A DNA stretch of 64,000 nucleotides from Natrarchaeobius chitinivorans. GTDB taxonomy: Archaea > Halobacteriota > Halobacteria > Halobacteriales > Natrialbaceae. The notes beneath the pieces are model-generated. The model was given only the letters and a program-made list of their open reading frames with translations, did no database searches and was not told the origin of the DNA. Below, one piece after another: positions 25,301-32,787 of the stretch (position 1 is its first letter; every line of letters starts with the position of its first letter). Where the stretch lies: contig NZ_REGA01000017.1 in NCBI RefSeq assembly GCF_003841505.1, positions 1-64,000 of the forward strand. The letters run 5' to 3'. The position numbers and the translations under genes were made by a program.

Positions 25301-25641
25301 CCGTCGTCGTCGAGCGTCTCGGTTACCGACTCGTTCTCGCGGGCCTCCGCCTGGAGCGCCAGCCCCTCGAGCAGCGACTCTCTGGTGAGAACGTCGCCCC
25401 CGTCCTCTCGGACGACCAGTTGGGTGACGATCCTGTCGTCGGTCTCGTAGTTCTCCTCGACGTACTCGAGAGCCGCCTGCTCCTCGGAGTCGGTTTCGAA
25501 CTCGCCGATACCGGCGTCTTCGGTCTCGTTGACGACCGCGCCGGCACCGACCAGCGCCGTGAGGAGGAGGACGACGGCGACGACGATGGCGCTCCGTCCG
25601 ACCACCGCGTTCGCGTACCGATCGGCGAGATCACGACCCAT
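22315..25641 (-). CDS. RND-superfamily exporter (MMPL/HAE3-like)
   Basis: This 1108-residue protein has two similar halves, each with one span, a large external domain and a bundle of five spans. The first external domain contains a coiled coil of roughly 200 residues rich in Glu and Arg (near 115-320). Transport-core segments are QLLIAVPFLLIGLSIDYALH in half one and AVITSLAIGLGVDYSIHLGE in half two. Each carries the GLxxDYxxH pattern of archaeal and bacterial MMPL transporters. It probably exports hydrophobic molecules with the proton or sodium gradient; substrate is not known. It is divergent from valS. Confidence 0.9.
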   Translation of the reverse strand: MGRDLADRYANAVVGRSAIVVAVVLLLTALVGAGAVVNETEDAGIGEFETDSEEQAALEYVEENYETDDRIVTQLVVREDGGDVLTRESLLEGLALQAEARENESVTETLDDDGFVGVENVVATAAHTEDRIEEFEERGEELGERGEELEARSDALEAGLDDVREIQRAYERLNATTDESDPAYQESAAELEAEFETAVENATEAAELDDEKAAEYENLTREIRGLESAQFGIEQATDEPEETAEYQETTEAIEGVYAAATVGLLEKEFETLEEEFEALEAERDAFEEDDGPTLDEQIAALEDRSDEAVEQLLADVLDPDSDAGSGQDPTVFVPQGYEPGDTSADARITFFFQEGESAGDETGNGGAEAGDDDPSEAADDDLSEPAAEAQLEVQSLFEERFDDGFVFGEAITDAATSSAVGDSFAIITPVALVAVLAILAITYRDVVDVVIGLAGIGVVMAWLAGLLGWLQIPTSQLLIAVPFLLIGLSIDYALHVVMRYREARAGTLEIGGPELNPDSADRVPDDSDSRLREDSSGQAPARDDGRSSEVTDGVARGVRAGMVLGLGGVVLALAVATFSTGVGFLSNVVSPLPAIRDFAILAAGGIFATFVAFGVFVPALKVEVDGLLEKRSDRTRAKPAFGVTPGPINRVLSSGVVFARRAPLAVVLVALLLAVGGAYGATGIDTEFNEADFLPQDGPDWAKSLPGPLAPDTYTIADDAEYLADNFQDPDSQAEILIRGDVTDPTTLAAIEDARENAETGDDATIDARSDGTAAVEGPLTVLEAVADDDQTVADGLDERDTTGDGVPDEDLAGLYDLLYEADSDEASTVLDRTEDGEYESARLIVSVRGDESAQAVADDVRALASGIESETGSGASDGGDTAFDSSDTTIDSSDAPVTAVATGGPVTTAVVQDALLETLVQALAVTLVVIGAFLTILYWVRHRALSLGLVTLAPVVIALAWLLGTMALLDVPFNSETAVITSLAIGLGVDYSIHLGERFVVERERRGVGGADSRDGTTSDGEGTDRDEAVEEALEATVTGTGGALLGSAATTATGFGVLALALAPPLQRFGIVTGVSIVFAFVACLTVLPCLLVLRERFLGWRSAGR

Positions 25642-25832
25642 CGACGGCGTTCCATCGACGTACTCGCTGGATCGGCTTCGGTCCGTTCATCCAGATGTGC
25701 TCCAGTACGCCGACGGATAACGCTTCCCCCAAACGGACGGATTTCACCGACCAGGCGCCCGTCGACACGGCACGACCCCGAGGACCGACGAACGCGAAAC
25801 ACCTAACACGGATCCCCGGAGTATGAGCAGGT

Positions 25833-25907
25833 ATGAACGTCGCCGTCGTGAGAGATGGCGGAGCCGTCTCCGAACCGCAGACCGCAGTTTTCGTAGGGGC
25901 CTCGTAG
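25833..25907 (+). CDS. Possible valine-rich leader peptide upstream of valS
   Basis: A 24-codon frame starts at ATG 25833 and stops at TAG 25905-25907. It holds six valines (MNVAVVRDGGAV, then AVFVGAS), and the stop sits inside a GGGGC/GCCCC hairpin (25896-25911). Its position 145 bp upstream of valS invites comparison with attenuator leader peptides. A different frame starting at 25823 is also open for 52 codons, so coding is unproven. Other than this, the gap 25642-26051 holds the divergent promoter region of the RND exporter and valS. Confidence 0.3.
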   Translation: MNVAVVRDGGAVSEPQTAVFVGAS

Positions 25908-26051
25908 CCCCCCACTCACCACCCCGTTTCGACGGATGTATTGTCGGCGACCAGCATTCATCGACCAACGACCAGTACCAGACATGATCGATCTATCACG
26001 CAGACGGCAGAATTCGATGCACCGACGACGCCCCACGCGGGCGGTGAGAGC

Positions 26052-28766
26052 ATGAGTATGGACGCGCCGGAGCAAGCGGACGACGGCGGCGATGGGCCGT
26101 CGCTCGAGGGCGGCTACGATCCCGAGGCCGTCGAGTCCCGCTGGCAGCGACGGTGGGTCGACGAGGAGACCTACGCCTACGAGGGCGATGCGGAACGCGA
26201 CCCGAACACCGTTTACGCGATCGACACGCCGCCGCCGACGGTGTCGGGCAGCCTTCACATGGGTCACCTCTACGGTCACACGCTGCAGGATTTCGCCGCG
26301 CGCTTCCAGCGGATGGCCGACGGCGACGTGCTCTTTCCCTTCGGCTACGACGACAACGGGATCGCGAGCGAACGGCTGACCGAACAGGAACTCGACATCC
26401 GCCACCAGGACTACGAGCGACGGGAGTTCCAGGAACTCTGTCGCGAGGTCTGTACGGAGTACGAGGCCGAGTTCACCGACAAGATGCAGGATCTGGGCTG
26501 CTCGATCGACTGGTCGAGTACGTACAAGACGATCGAGCCCCGGGTCCAGCGCATCTCCCAGCTCTCCTTTCTCGACCTCTACGAGAAGGGGCGGGAGTAC
26601 CGTAAGAAAGCGCCGGCGATCTGGTGTCCGGAGTGCGAGACGGCCATCTCGCAGGTCGAGATGGAAGACGACGAACGCGGATCGCACTTCAACGACATCG
26701 CGTTCGAGGTGGCCAGTGACGGCACGGACCGCAACGAGTTCGTCATCTCCACGACGCGACCCGAACTGATCCCCGCCTGCGTCTCCGTTTTCGTCCACCC
26801 CGACGACGACGAGAATCAGGACCTCGTCGGCGAGGAGGCGAGAATCCCGATCTTCGGCCACGAGGTGCCGATCATCGCCGACGAGCGCGTCGACATGGAG
26901 AAAGGCAGCGGCATCGTCATGTGCTGTACCTTCGGCGACCAGAAGGACATCGAGTGGTACCAGGCCCACGACCTGCCGCTTCGCGTCGCCATCGACGAGT
27001 CCGCCACGATGACCGACCTGGCGGGCGACTACGAAGGGATGTCGACCGAGGAAGCCCGCGAGGCCATCGTCGAGGACTTAGACGAGGAGGACTACCTCCG
27101 CGACCGCTGGGAGATCACCCACGCCGTCGGCGTCCACGAGCGCTGTGACACGCCCGTCGAGTTCCGCGTCTCCAAGCAGTGGTACGTCGAAATCTTAGAT
27201 CACAAGGATGAGTACCTCGAGGCCGGCCGGGAGATGGAGTGGTACCCCGAGAAGATGTTCACCAGGTATCGCCACTGGATCGAGGGCCTCGAGTGGGACT
27301 GGCTCATCTCCCGCCAGCGCGACTCGGGCATCCCGTTTCCGGTCTGGTACTGCGAGGAGTGCGATCACCCGATTATGGCCGATCGGGAGGACCTTCCAGT
27401 CGACCCGCTCTCGGACGAACCGCCGGTCGACGCCTGTCCGGAGTGTGGCCACGACGGGTTCGAGGCCGAAGAGGACGTCTTCGACACCTGGGCGACCTCC
27501 TCGCTGACGCCGCTTATCAACGCGGGCTGGGACTGGGACGCAGACGCCGAGGAGTTCGCGATGGAGAAGCCGGAACTGTACCCGTTCGACCTCCGTCCGC
27601 AGGGCCACGACATCATCTCGTTCTGGCTGTTCCACACTATCGTCAAGTGCTACGAACACACCGGCGAGGTGCCGTTCGACGCGACGCTGATCAACGGCCA
27701 CGTGTTAGACGAGAACCGCGAGAAGATGTCCAAGTCCAGAGGGAACGTCGTCGCACCCGACGAGGTGCTTGCCGACTACCCCGTCGACGCGGTTCGCTTC
27801 TGGGCGGCCAGTGCCGCCGTCGGCGACGACTTCCCGTATCAGGAGAAGGATCTGCGCGCCGGCGAGAAACTCCTCCGGAAGCTCTGGAACGCCTCGAAAC
27901 TGGTCGACACGCTCGCGCCTGCCGATCCCGACGAACCCGACGAACTCGAGCCGATCGATCGCTGGCTGCTCGCGGAACTCGACGACGCGATCGAAACGCT
28001 GACGGCCAACTTCGAGAACTACGAGTTCGCCAAAGGCCGGGATCGACTGCGAACGTTCTTCTGGAACACCTTCTGTGACGACTACCTCGAGATCGCCAAG
28101 GGGCGAGAGGACAACCCCTCGACCCAGTACGCGTTGCGGACGGCACATCGAACGTTCCTCGAGCTGTGGGCCCCGTTCTTGCCCCACGTGACGGAAGAGA
28201 TCTGGCAGGCCGTCTACGCGGACGGCGAGGAGCGTCGCGTCTCGGAGAGCTCGAGCGGCGAGAGCGAGCCGCGAGACCGCCTCGAGAGCATCCACACCCG
28301 CGACTGGCCCGAGCCGCAGGGGCACGAGGCCGACCTCGAAGCAGGCGAAACCGCGATGGAAGTGATCGGTGCGCTCCGCCGGTACAAGAGCGAGAATCAG
28401 CTTCCGCTGAACGAACCGCTCGAGACGGTGTCGGTGTTCGGACCCGTCGGCGGTTTCGAGGACGCGATCCAGAACGTGATGCACGTCCAGAACCTCGACT
28501 TGCTCGAGACGGAACCGGAGGTCACCACGGAGATCGCGTCGATCGACCTCGACTACTCGACGCTCGGACCGAAGTTCGGCTCCGCGGTCGGGGACATCGA
28601 CGCCGGTATCGACGCCGGCGAGTACGAAATCGACGACGACGGGGACGTCCTCCGCGTCGCCGGCGAGGAACTCGAGAGCGACCTCTTCGAGGTCGAACGC
28701 GAGCGCACGTACTCGGGGGCAGGCGAGATGCTCGAGACCGACTCGGCGGTCGTCGTCGTCGAGTAA
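26052..28766 (+). CDS. valS: Valine--tRNA ligase
   Basis: ValS charges tRNA(Val) with valine and edits misacylated threonine. The 904-residue class I synthetase has the HIGH-type motif SLHMGHLYGH near residue 70, the CP1 editing domain (FVISTTRPELIPACVSVFV near 240) and the KMSKS motif EKMSKSRGNVV near 557. An anticodon-binding helical domain (LWAPFLPHVTEEIWQAVYAD) and a C-terminal arm follow. A zinc-type knuckle (WCPECETAIS) is visible. The ATG at 26052 fits the conserved N-terminus (EGGYDPEAVESRWQRRW) better than the upstream start. Confidence 0.95.
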   Translation: MSMDAPEQADDGGDGPSLEGGYDPEAVESRWQRRWVDEETYAYEGDAERDPNTVYAIDTPPPTVSGSLHMGHLYGHTLQDFAARFQRMADGDVLFPFGYDDNGIASERLTEQELDIRHQDYERREFQELCREVCTEYEAEFTDKMQDLGCSIDWSSTYKTIEPRVQRISQLSFLDLYEKGREYRKKAPAIWCPECETAISQVEMEDDERGSHFNDIAFEVASDGTDRNEFVISTTRPELIPACVSVFVHPDDDENQDLVGEEARIPIFGHEVPIIADERVDMEKGSGIVMCCTFGDQKDIEWYQAHDLPLRVAIDESATMTDLAGDYEGMSTEEAREAIVEDLDEEDYLRDRWEITHAVGVHERCDTPVEFRVSKQWYVEILDHKDEYLEAGREMEWYPEKMFTRYRHWIEGLEWDWLISRQRDSGIPFPVWYCEECDHPIMADREDLPVDPLSDEPPVDACPECGHDGFEAEEDVFDTWATSSLTPLINAGWDWDADAEEFAMEKPELYPFDLRPQGHDIISFWLFHTIVKCYEHTGEVPFDATLINGHVLDENREKMSKSRGNVVAPDEVLADYPVDAVRFWAASAAVGDDFPYQEKDLRAGEKLLRKLWNASKLVDTLAPADPDEPDELEPIDRWLLAELDDAIETLTANFENYEFAKGRDRLRTFFWNTFCDDYLEIAKGREDNPSTQYALRTAHRTFLELWAPFLPHVTEEIWQAVYADGEERRVSESSSGESEPRDRLESIHTRDWPEPQGHEADLEAGETAMEVIGALRRYKSENQLPLNEPLETVSVFGPVGGFEDAIQNVMHVQNLDLLETEPEVTTEIASIDLDYSTLGPKFGSAVGDIDAGIDAGEYEIDDDGDVLRVAGEELESDLFEVERERTYSGAGEMLETDSAVVVVE

Positions 28767-28767
28767 G

Positions 28768-28848
28768 ATCGTCGATTTTCGGGATAATCGAGCGAACGGT
28801 TTTCGGAGACGATCGAACGATTTTCGGGGGCGATCGAGCGAACGGTTA
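28768..28848. repeat. Short direct repeats between valS and a convergent gene
   Basis: The phrase CGATCGARCGAAYGGTTTTC, or a near variant, occurs three times in 80 bp. The T-runs in each unit (GATTTTCGG, GGTTTTCGG) could help terminate transcription from both sides. Confidence 0.6.
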
Positions 28849-29385
28849 GTTATCGGAGTCGGAGTCTCCATCGTCGCTATCGGAGTCGGAGTCAGCATCA
28901 CCGTCGTCGCTATCGGAGTCAGTGTCCCCGTCGGAGTCAGCATCACCGTCGTCGCTATCGGAGTCGGTATCAGCGTCGGTGTCGCCGTCGAAACCAGTAT
29001 CACCCCCGCCGTCTGCGTCGGTCGAGCGCGGACTACCGGTGACGCTCCTCGAGTCGTCGTCCGTCCTGCGGCCCCGTTCGGTCCGGGCGCTGTCGCTCGA
29101 ATGTCGCCTACCGGTGGCTTCCGGACGGTCTCGCTTCGATTTGCTCGGGCGGACACCGACGTCGACGCCGAGCGTGTAGAGGACGACCGGTGGCAGGACG
29201 TAGGACGCGATTGCCACCGCTGCAAAGATCGGATCGACGAAGACGAGCAGGCCGAAAATGGCGAGCGCTGCCGCCGACGCGGTGTGGATCGGAGTCGCCG
29301 TATATGTCCGGTAGTACTCCCAGAGGCCGCGAATCCAGCCCGCCACCGTCGGCCGCTCGCCTCGGTCGATCACTCCCAGGGGCAT
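28846..29385 (-). CDS. Membrane protein with Ser-Asp repeat tail
   Basis: From the ATG at 29385 (MPLGVIDRGERPTVAG) the protein has 179 residues. Two membrane spans occupy residues 30-80 (IHTASAAALAIFGLLVFVDP and AAVAIASYVLPPVVLYTLGV). A charged linker leads to a tail of about 50 residues made of DSDSDDGDAD-type repeats, coded by a repetitive DNA tract at 28850-28985. The tail is probably disordered and cytoplasmic. Repeat length is likely to vary between strains by slippage. Function unknown. Confidence 0.75.
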   Translation of the reverse strand: MPLGVIDRGERPTVAGWIRGLWEYYRTYTATPIHTASAAALAIFGLLVFVDPIFAAVAIASYVLPPVVLYTLGVDVGVRPSKSKRDRPEATGRRHSSDSARTERGRRTDDDSRSVTGSPRSTDADGGGDTGFDGDTDADTDSDSDDGDADSDGDTDSDSDDGDADSDSDSDDGDSDSDN

Positions 29386-29440
29386 ACTCACAGTTGGGCT
29401 TCGACGACCAAGAGCCCCCGTCCAGCCGGCGGACAATCGG

Positions 29441-30160
29441 TCAGACGTCCCGGCGGTGTACTCGAGCGAGGGCGAGTTTTAGTTTCTCGACGCGGATCGC
29501 AAGCGCGAGAAAGAGCGCGAGCAGCGTAAACGTCACCTCGCCGGCGGCGACGACTCCCAGCGCGTCCGCGCCGAGGAACATCGGCGTGTCCTGTCCGACG
29601 GGAATCGTCGTGTGGTGGACGCCGTGTGGCCCCTCGACGATCGGAACGAAGTAGTCGACGATCAGGTTGCTCGAGTACCACAGAAGCGCGACGGCGACTG
29701 CCCGAACGGGGAAGTCGGTGATACGGTGGAGGACGAGCGCCTGGACGACCATCCCGAGGTGACTCCAGAAGAGAAACTGGTACATAAGCGGGTGGAGGTA
29801 GGAGTAGGCGTCGGAGAAGACCAATAGCGTGTAGGGCGTCCAGAGGCCCAGAATCACGTTTCCGAAAAACGCCAGTGCCGTCAGCCACGGCAGTTCGTAG
29901 CCGAGTTTCCAGGCTGCAATCGCGAGTGCGATCAACAGCGTCGCCATCGGACTGTCGGGAACCCAGGGCCACATGATCGCCGGCGTCTCGGCGAACTGGC
30001 CCGAGTAGTACCAGAAGCCGAAAACCGTCCCCGCGAGGTTGACCGCGACGACGAGCCACGCAAACCGCAATCCGAGGTCCTCGATCCGTTTCGGGACGGG
30101 TGCGAGGTATCTCGGCAGCGGATCGCGCGCCGGGAGGTCGCGTCCCCTCGAGTCGGTCAT
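29441..30160 (-). CDS. DUF1405 family membrane protein
   Basis: The 239-residue protein has about six membrane helices and the aromatic pattern of DUF1405 (NLAGTVFGFWYYSGQFAETP near residue 40; SNLIVDYFVPIVEGPHGVHH near 170). It contains conserved polar residues in membrane helices, such as PVGQDTPMFLGADALGVVAA. Members are found in bacilli and halophilic archaea; role unknown. Confidence 0.87.
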   Translation of the reverse strand: MTDSRGRDLPARDPLPRYLAPVPKRIEDLGLRFAWLVVAVNLAGTVFGFWYYSGQFAETPAIMWPWVPDSPMATLLIALAIAAWKLGYELPWLTALAFFGNVILGLWTPYTLLVFSDAYSYLHPLMYQFLFWSHLGMVVQALVLHRITDFPVRAVAVALLWYSSNLIVDYFVPIVEGPHGVHHTTIPVGQDTPMFLGADALGVVAAGEVTFTLLALFLALAIRVEKLKLALARVHRRDV

Positions 30161-30333
30161 CGTCCGGCGCGACGGACGGCGGACGCAAAACGATAGCGAT
30201 TACGACCGTTCGGCTCGAGACAGGTTTGCGTTTTCGCCAGCCTGTTTTGGAGTGACAGGCGACGTGCGTCGCCGGTCGTGGGTCCGTGAGGAAACACGAC
30301 ACGCGTAAGTGGAACGGATCCTAACGCCGGAGT

Positions 30334-31242
30334 ATGCCAGAGGATACTGATCTCGAGGAACTGCGACGGGGAACCGACCTCGTCAAGCGCGGGTTCGCAC
30401 AGATGCAAAAGGGTGGCGTAATCATGGACGTCGTCGACCCCGAGCAGGCCAGGATCGCCGAGGACGCCGGCGCGGTGGCAGTTATGGCCCTCGAGGCGGT
30501 GCCCGCCGACATCCGCAAACGCGGCGGCGTCGCCCGGATGGCCGACCCCGCAGACGTCGCCGAGATCGTCGACGAAGTGTCGATCCCCGTCATGGGCAAG
30601 TCCCGGATCGGCCACGTCAAGGAGGCCCAGATCTTGGAGGCCGTCGGCGTCGACATGATCGACGAATCCGAGGTGCTGACGCCGGCCGACGACGCTTACC
30701 ACATCGACAAACGCGACTTTACCGCCCCGTTCGTCTGTGGCGCGCGCAACCTCGGCGAGGCGCTCCGTCGGATCGACGAGGGCGCGGCGATGATCCGGAC
30801 CAAGGGCGAAGCGGGCACCGGCGACGTCAACCAGGCCGTCCACCACCAGCGTACGATCAAAGGCGAGATCCGCAAGATCGAGGGGATGACTCACGAGGAA
30901 CGCGAAGCCTACGCCCGCGAGATCGAAGCGCCCGCCGAACTGGTCCACGAGACTGCCGAGATGGGCCGACTGCCGGTCGTGAACTTCGCCGCGGGTGGCA
31001 TCGCGACGCCTGCCGACGCCGCGCTCATGATGCACCACGAGTGTGACGGCATCTTCGTCGGCAGCGGCATCTTCGGCGCGGAGAATCCGCCGGCGATGGG
31101 CGAGGCGATCGTCGAGGCCGTCAACAACTGGGACGACGCCGAGGCGCTCTCCGACATCTCGAAGAACCTCGGCAAGGGGATGAAAGGCGACGCGAACGTC
31201 GATCTCCCCGAAGAGGAGAAGATGCAGGGCCGAGGCGTCTAA
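30334..31242 (+). CDS. pdxS: Pyridoxal 5'-phosphate synthase lyase subunit
   Basis: PdxS builds the PLP ring from ribulose/ribose 5-phosphate, glyceraldehyde 3-phosphate and ammonia, in a dodecamer with the glutaminase PdxT. The 302-residue (beta/alpha)8 protein has the active-site lysine region [20 protein letters not shown] near residue 90, [13 protein letters not shown], the second lysine near [20 protein letters not shown], and the phosphate site [20 protein letters not shown]. pdxT is not adjacent, so the glutaminase subunit must be elsewhere. Confidence 0.96.
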   Translation: MPEDTDLEELRRGTDLVKRGFAQMQKGGVIMDVVDPEQARIAEDAGAVAVMALEAVPADIRKRGGVARMADPADVAEIVDEVSIPVMGKSRIGHVKEAQILEAVGVDMIDESEVLTPADDAYHIDKRDFTAPFVCGARNLGEALRRIDEGAAMIRTKGEAGTGDVNQAVHHQRTIKGEIRKIEGMTHEEREAYAREIEAPAELVHETAEMGRLPVVNFAAGGIATPADAALMMHHECDGIFVGSGIFGAENPPAMGEAIVEAVNNWDDAEALSDISKNLGKGMKGDANVDLPEEEKMQGRGV

Positions 31243-31323
31243 TACGGATTACTGTCCCTGTGTACCGGCGCACCCACGACCCGGGCGGCGGGTGCGCCGG
31301 CAATGACGTACAGTAAACCGTAT
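31242..31323. repeat. Family-B palindromic element (82 bp)
   Basis: ATACGGATTACTGT and ACAGTAAACCGTAT are the inverted ends; the middle has CGCACCCACGACCCGGGCGG and GGGTGCGCC forming an inner hairpin. It starts at the last base of the pdxS stop codon. Middle and ends match the copy at 17114 closely. Confidence 0.85.
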
Positions 31324-31396
31324 AACACGGCGACGACTGTCTGCTCGAACCGAAGCGTCGTTTTCACGGTTATTTCGGGGACCGAATACGATGCGG

Positions 31397-31744
31397 TCAG
31401 CTCTGCGAACTCGTCCTCGATCGACGGACCGTCACGAGAGCCAGAAATACCAGATACGTCGTGAGTGCGCCGCTCACTGCTGAAAGGACGTGCGAGGGTG
31501 CGACGGTCGCGCCGCCGACGATCGTAGCGAGAGCGGTGACGACCGCAGCGACCTGTACCGGTCGCGACTCCCATCGCCGCCGGATCGGTTCGGGGTTTCG
31601 AGCCGCCACGACCTCGAACGCGACCGTTCCGAGGCACCCCAGAACGGCTGCAGAAACTGAAACCGACGCCTCGACGAGGACGAACGCAGCCCACGCCGCG
31701 AAAAGAACGATCACCGCGAGTGCGGCGTCCGTCCTGTGGCTCAT
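31397..31744 (-). CDS. Small membrane protein downstream of thrB
   Basis: The 115-residue protein has four hydrophobic helices (LAVIVLFAAWAAFVLVEASV, VSAAVLGCLGTVAFEVVAAR, PVQVAAVVTALATIVGGATV, LTTYLVFLALVTVRRSR). It starts 3 bp after the thrB stop codon and is likely co-transcribed. It is a conserved-looking haloarchaeal protein with no known role. Confidence 0.75.
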   Translation of the reverse strand: MSHRTDAALAVIVLFAAWAAFVLVEASVSVSAAVLGCLGTVAFEVVAARNPEPIRRRWESRPVQVAAVVTALATIVGGATVAPSHVLSAVSGALTTYLVFLALVTVRRSRTSSQS

Positions 31745-31747
31745 ACG

Positions 31748-32629
31748 CTACTCGCGATACAGTCGCGCACTCTCGCCGACGTGGGTCTGGTACGCCCGGC
31801 TCTCGATGCCGACGGCGTCGAATGCGTCGAGCATCGCCGAGGCAACTGCCCGACGACTCGAGCGCCGACAGACGGCCAGTACGCCCGGACCGGCACCGCT
31901 TACGGTGACGCCGGTCGCACCCGCCTCGAGTGCGGCGTCGCGCACGCGGTCGTAGCCGTCGATGAGTGCGGCGCGTTCGGGCGTGACGATCTCGTCGTCC
32001 ATGCCCCGGCCAACGATCGCCGGATCGTTTTTCGCCATCCCGACGGCGAGCGTCGCGGCGTGACCGACGGTGTCGACGACGTCTTCGATCCCCGCTCGAT
32101 CGGGAACGACCTCGCGCGCGTCCCGCGTCGAGACGGTCGTTTCCGGGAGACAGGCGACGACGGGAATGGAGGCGTCGACCTGGGTCACGTCGTCGCGAGT
32201 GACGATCGTGAACCCGCCGAGCAAGGAGGGGGCGACGTTGTCCGCGTGCGCTTCGCCGGAGACGAGCGCCTCGCCTTCAGCGGCGATCGGAACGAGTTCC
32301 TCGCGCGAGAGTCCGCGATCGTAGAGCGCGTTGAGCGCAACGGCGGCACCGGCGGCGCTCGCCGCGGACGAGCCGAGGCCCGAAGACGGACGAACGCCCT
32401 TGTCGATTCGGATGTGTGCCGGCGCGTCGAGCGCATCGGCGACGGCTCCGACGGTGTTTTTCTCCGGATCTTCGGGGATGTACTGGCTTCCGACCCCGGT
32501 AACCGAAATCGTCGTTTCCGAAGCGCGTTCGACGCGAACGACGTCCGCGGGCGCTCCGAGCGCGACGCCGAAGACGTCGAAGCCGCTCCCGAGGTTCGCA
32601 CTCGTCGCTGGGGCCCGCACGGTAAGCAT
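31748..32629 (-). CDS. thrB: Homoserine kinase
   Basis: ThrB phosphorylates homoserine with ATP in threonine synthesis. The 293-residue GHMP-family kinase has the N-terminal motif VRAPATSANLGSGFDVFGVA, the ATP loop RPSSGLGSSAASAAGAAVAL near residue 95, and the C-terminal GHMP motif GATGVTVSGAGPGVLAVCRR near 250. The ATG at 32629 was chosen because it places the conserved start at residue 1. No other threonine genes are adjacent. Confidence 0.94.
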   Translation of the reverse strand: MLTVRAPATSANLGSGFDVFGVALGAPADVVRVERASETTISVTGVGSQYIPEDPEKNTVGAVADALDAPAHIRIDKGVRPSSGLGSSAASAAGAAVALNALYDRGLSREELVPIAAEGEALVSGEAHADNVAPSLLGGFTIVTRDDVTQVDASIPVVACLPETTVSTRDAREVVPDRAGIEDVVDTVGHAATLAVGMAKNDPAIVGRGMDDEIVTPERAALIDGYDRVRDAALEAGATGVTVSGAGPGVLAVCRRSSRRAVASAMLDAFDAVGIESRAYQTHVGESARLYRE

Positions 32630-32787
32630 GCGGATTTCTTGCCAGAGTGCAGGCAAAAAGGTAGCGAACGACGACGGCAACGCCGGGACGACTGTCGATC
32701 CGCTCGAGGACGTCCACGAGAGTCGGCGCATCGTCTTGCGGCCGATCCCGACGTTACCGGACAGACGTTCGGCCGCTGGCGACGTCG

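Noticed and set aside
25840-25925. Possible tRNA or T-box-like RNA upstream of valS
   Set aside because: No cloverleaf can be drawn and T-boxes are not known in archaea; only a short hairpin is supported.
25803-26969. 388-codon minus-strand open frame
   Set aside because: It overlaps the 5' half of valS, which has unmistakable synthetase motifs; the frame shows no domain.
28850-28990. CRISPR-like short repeats
   Set aside because: The repeats are contiguous, in frame and encode a Ser-Asp tail; there are no unique spacers or cas genes.
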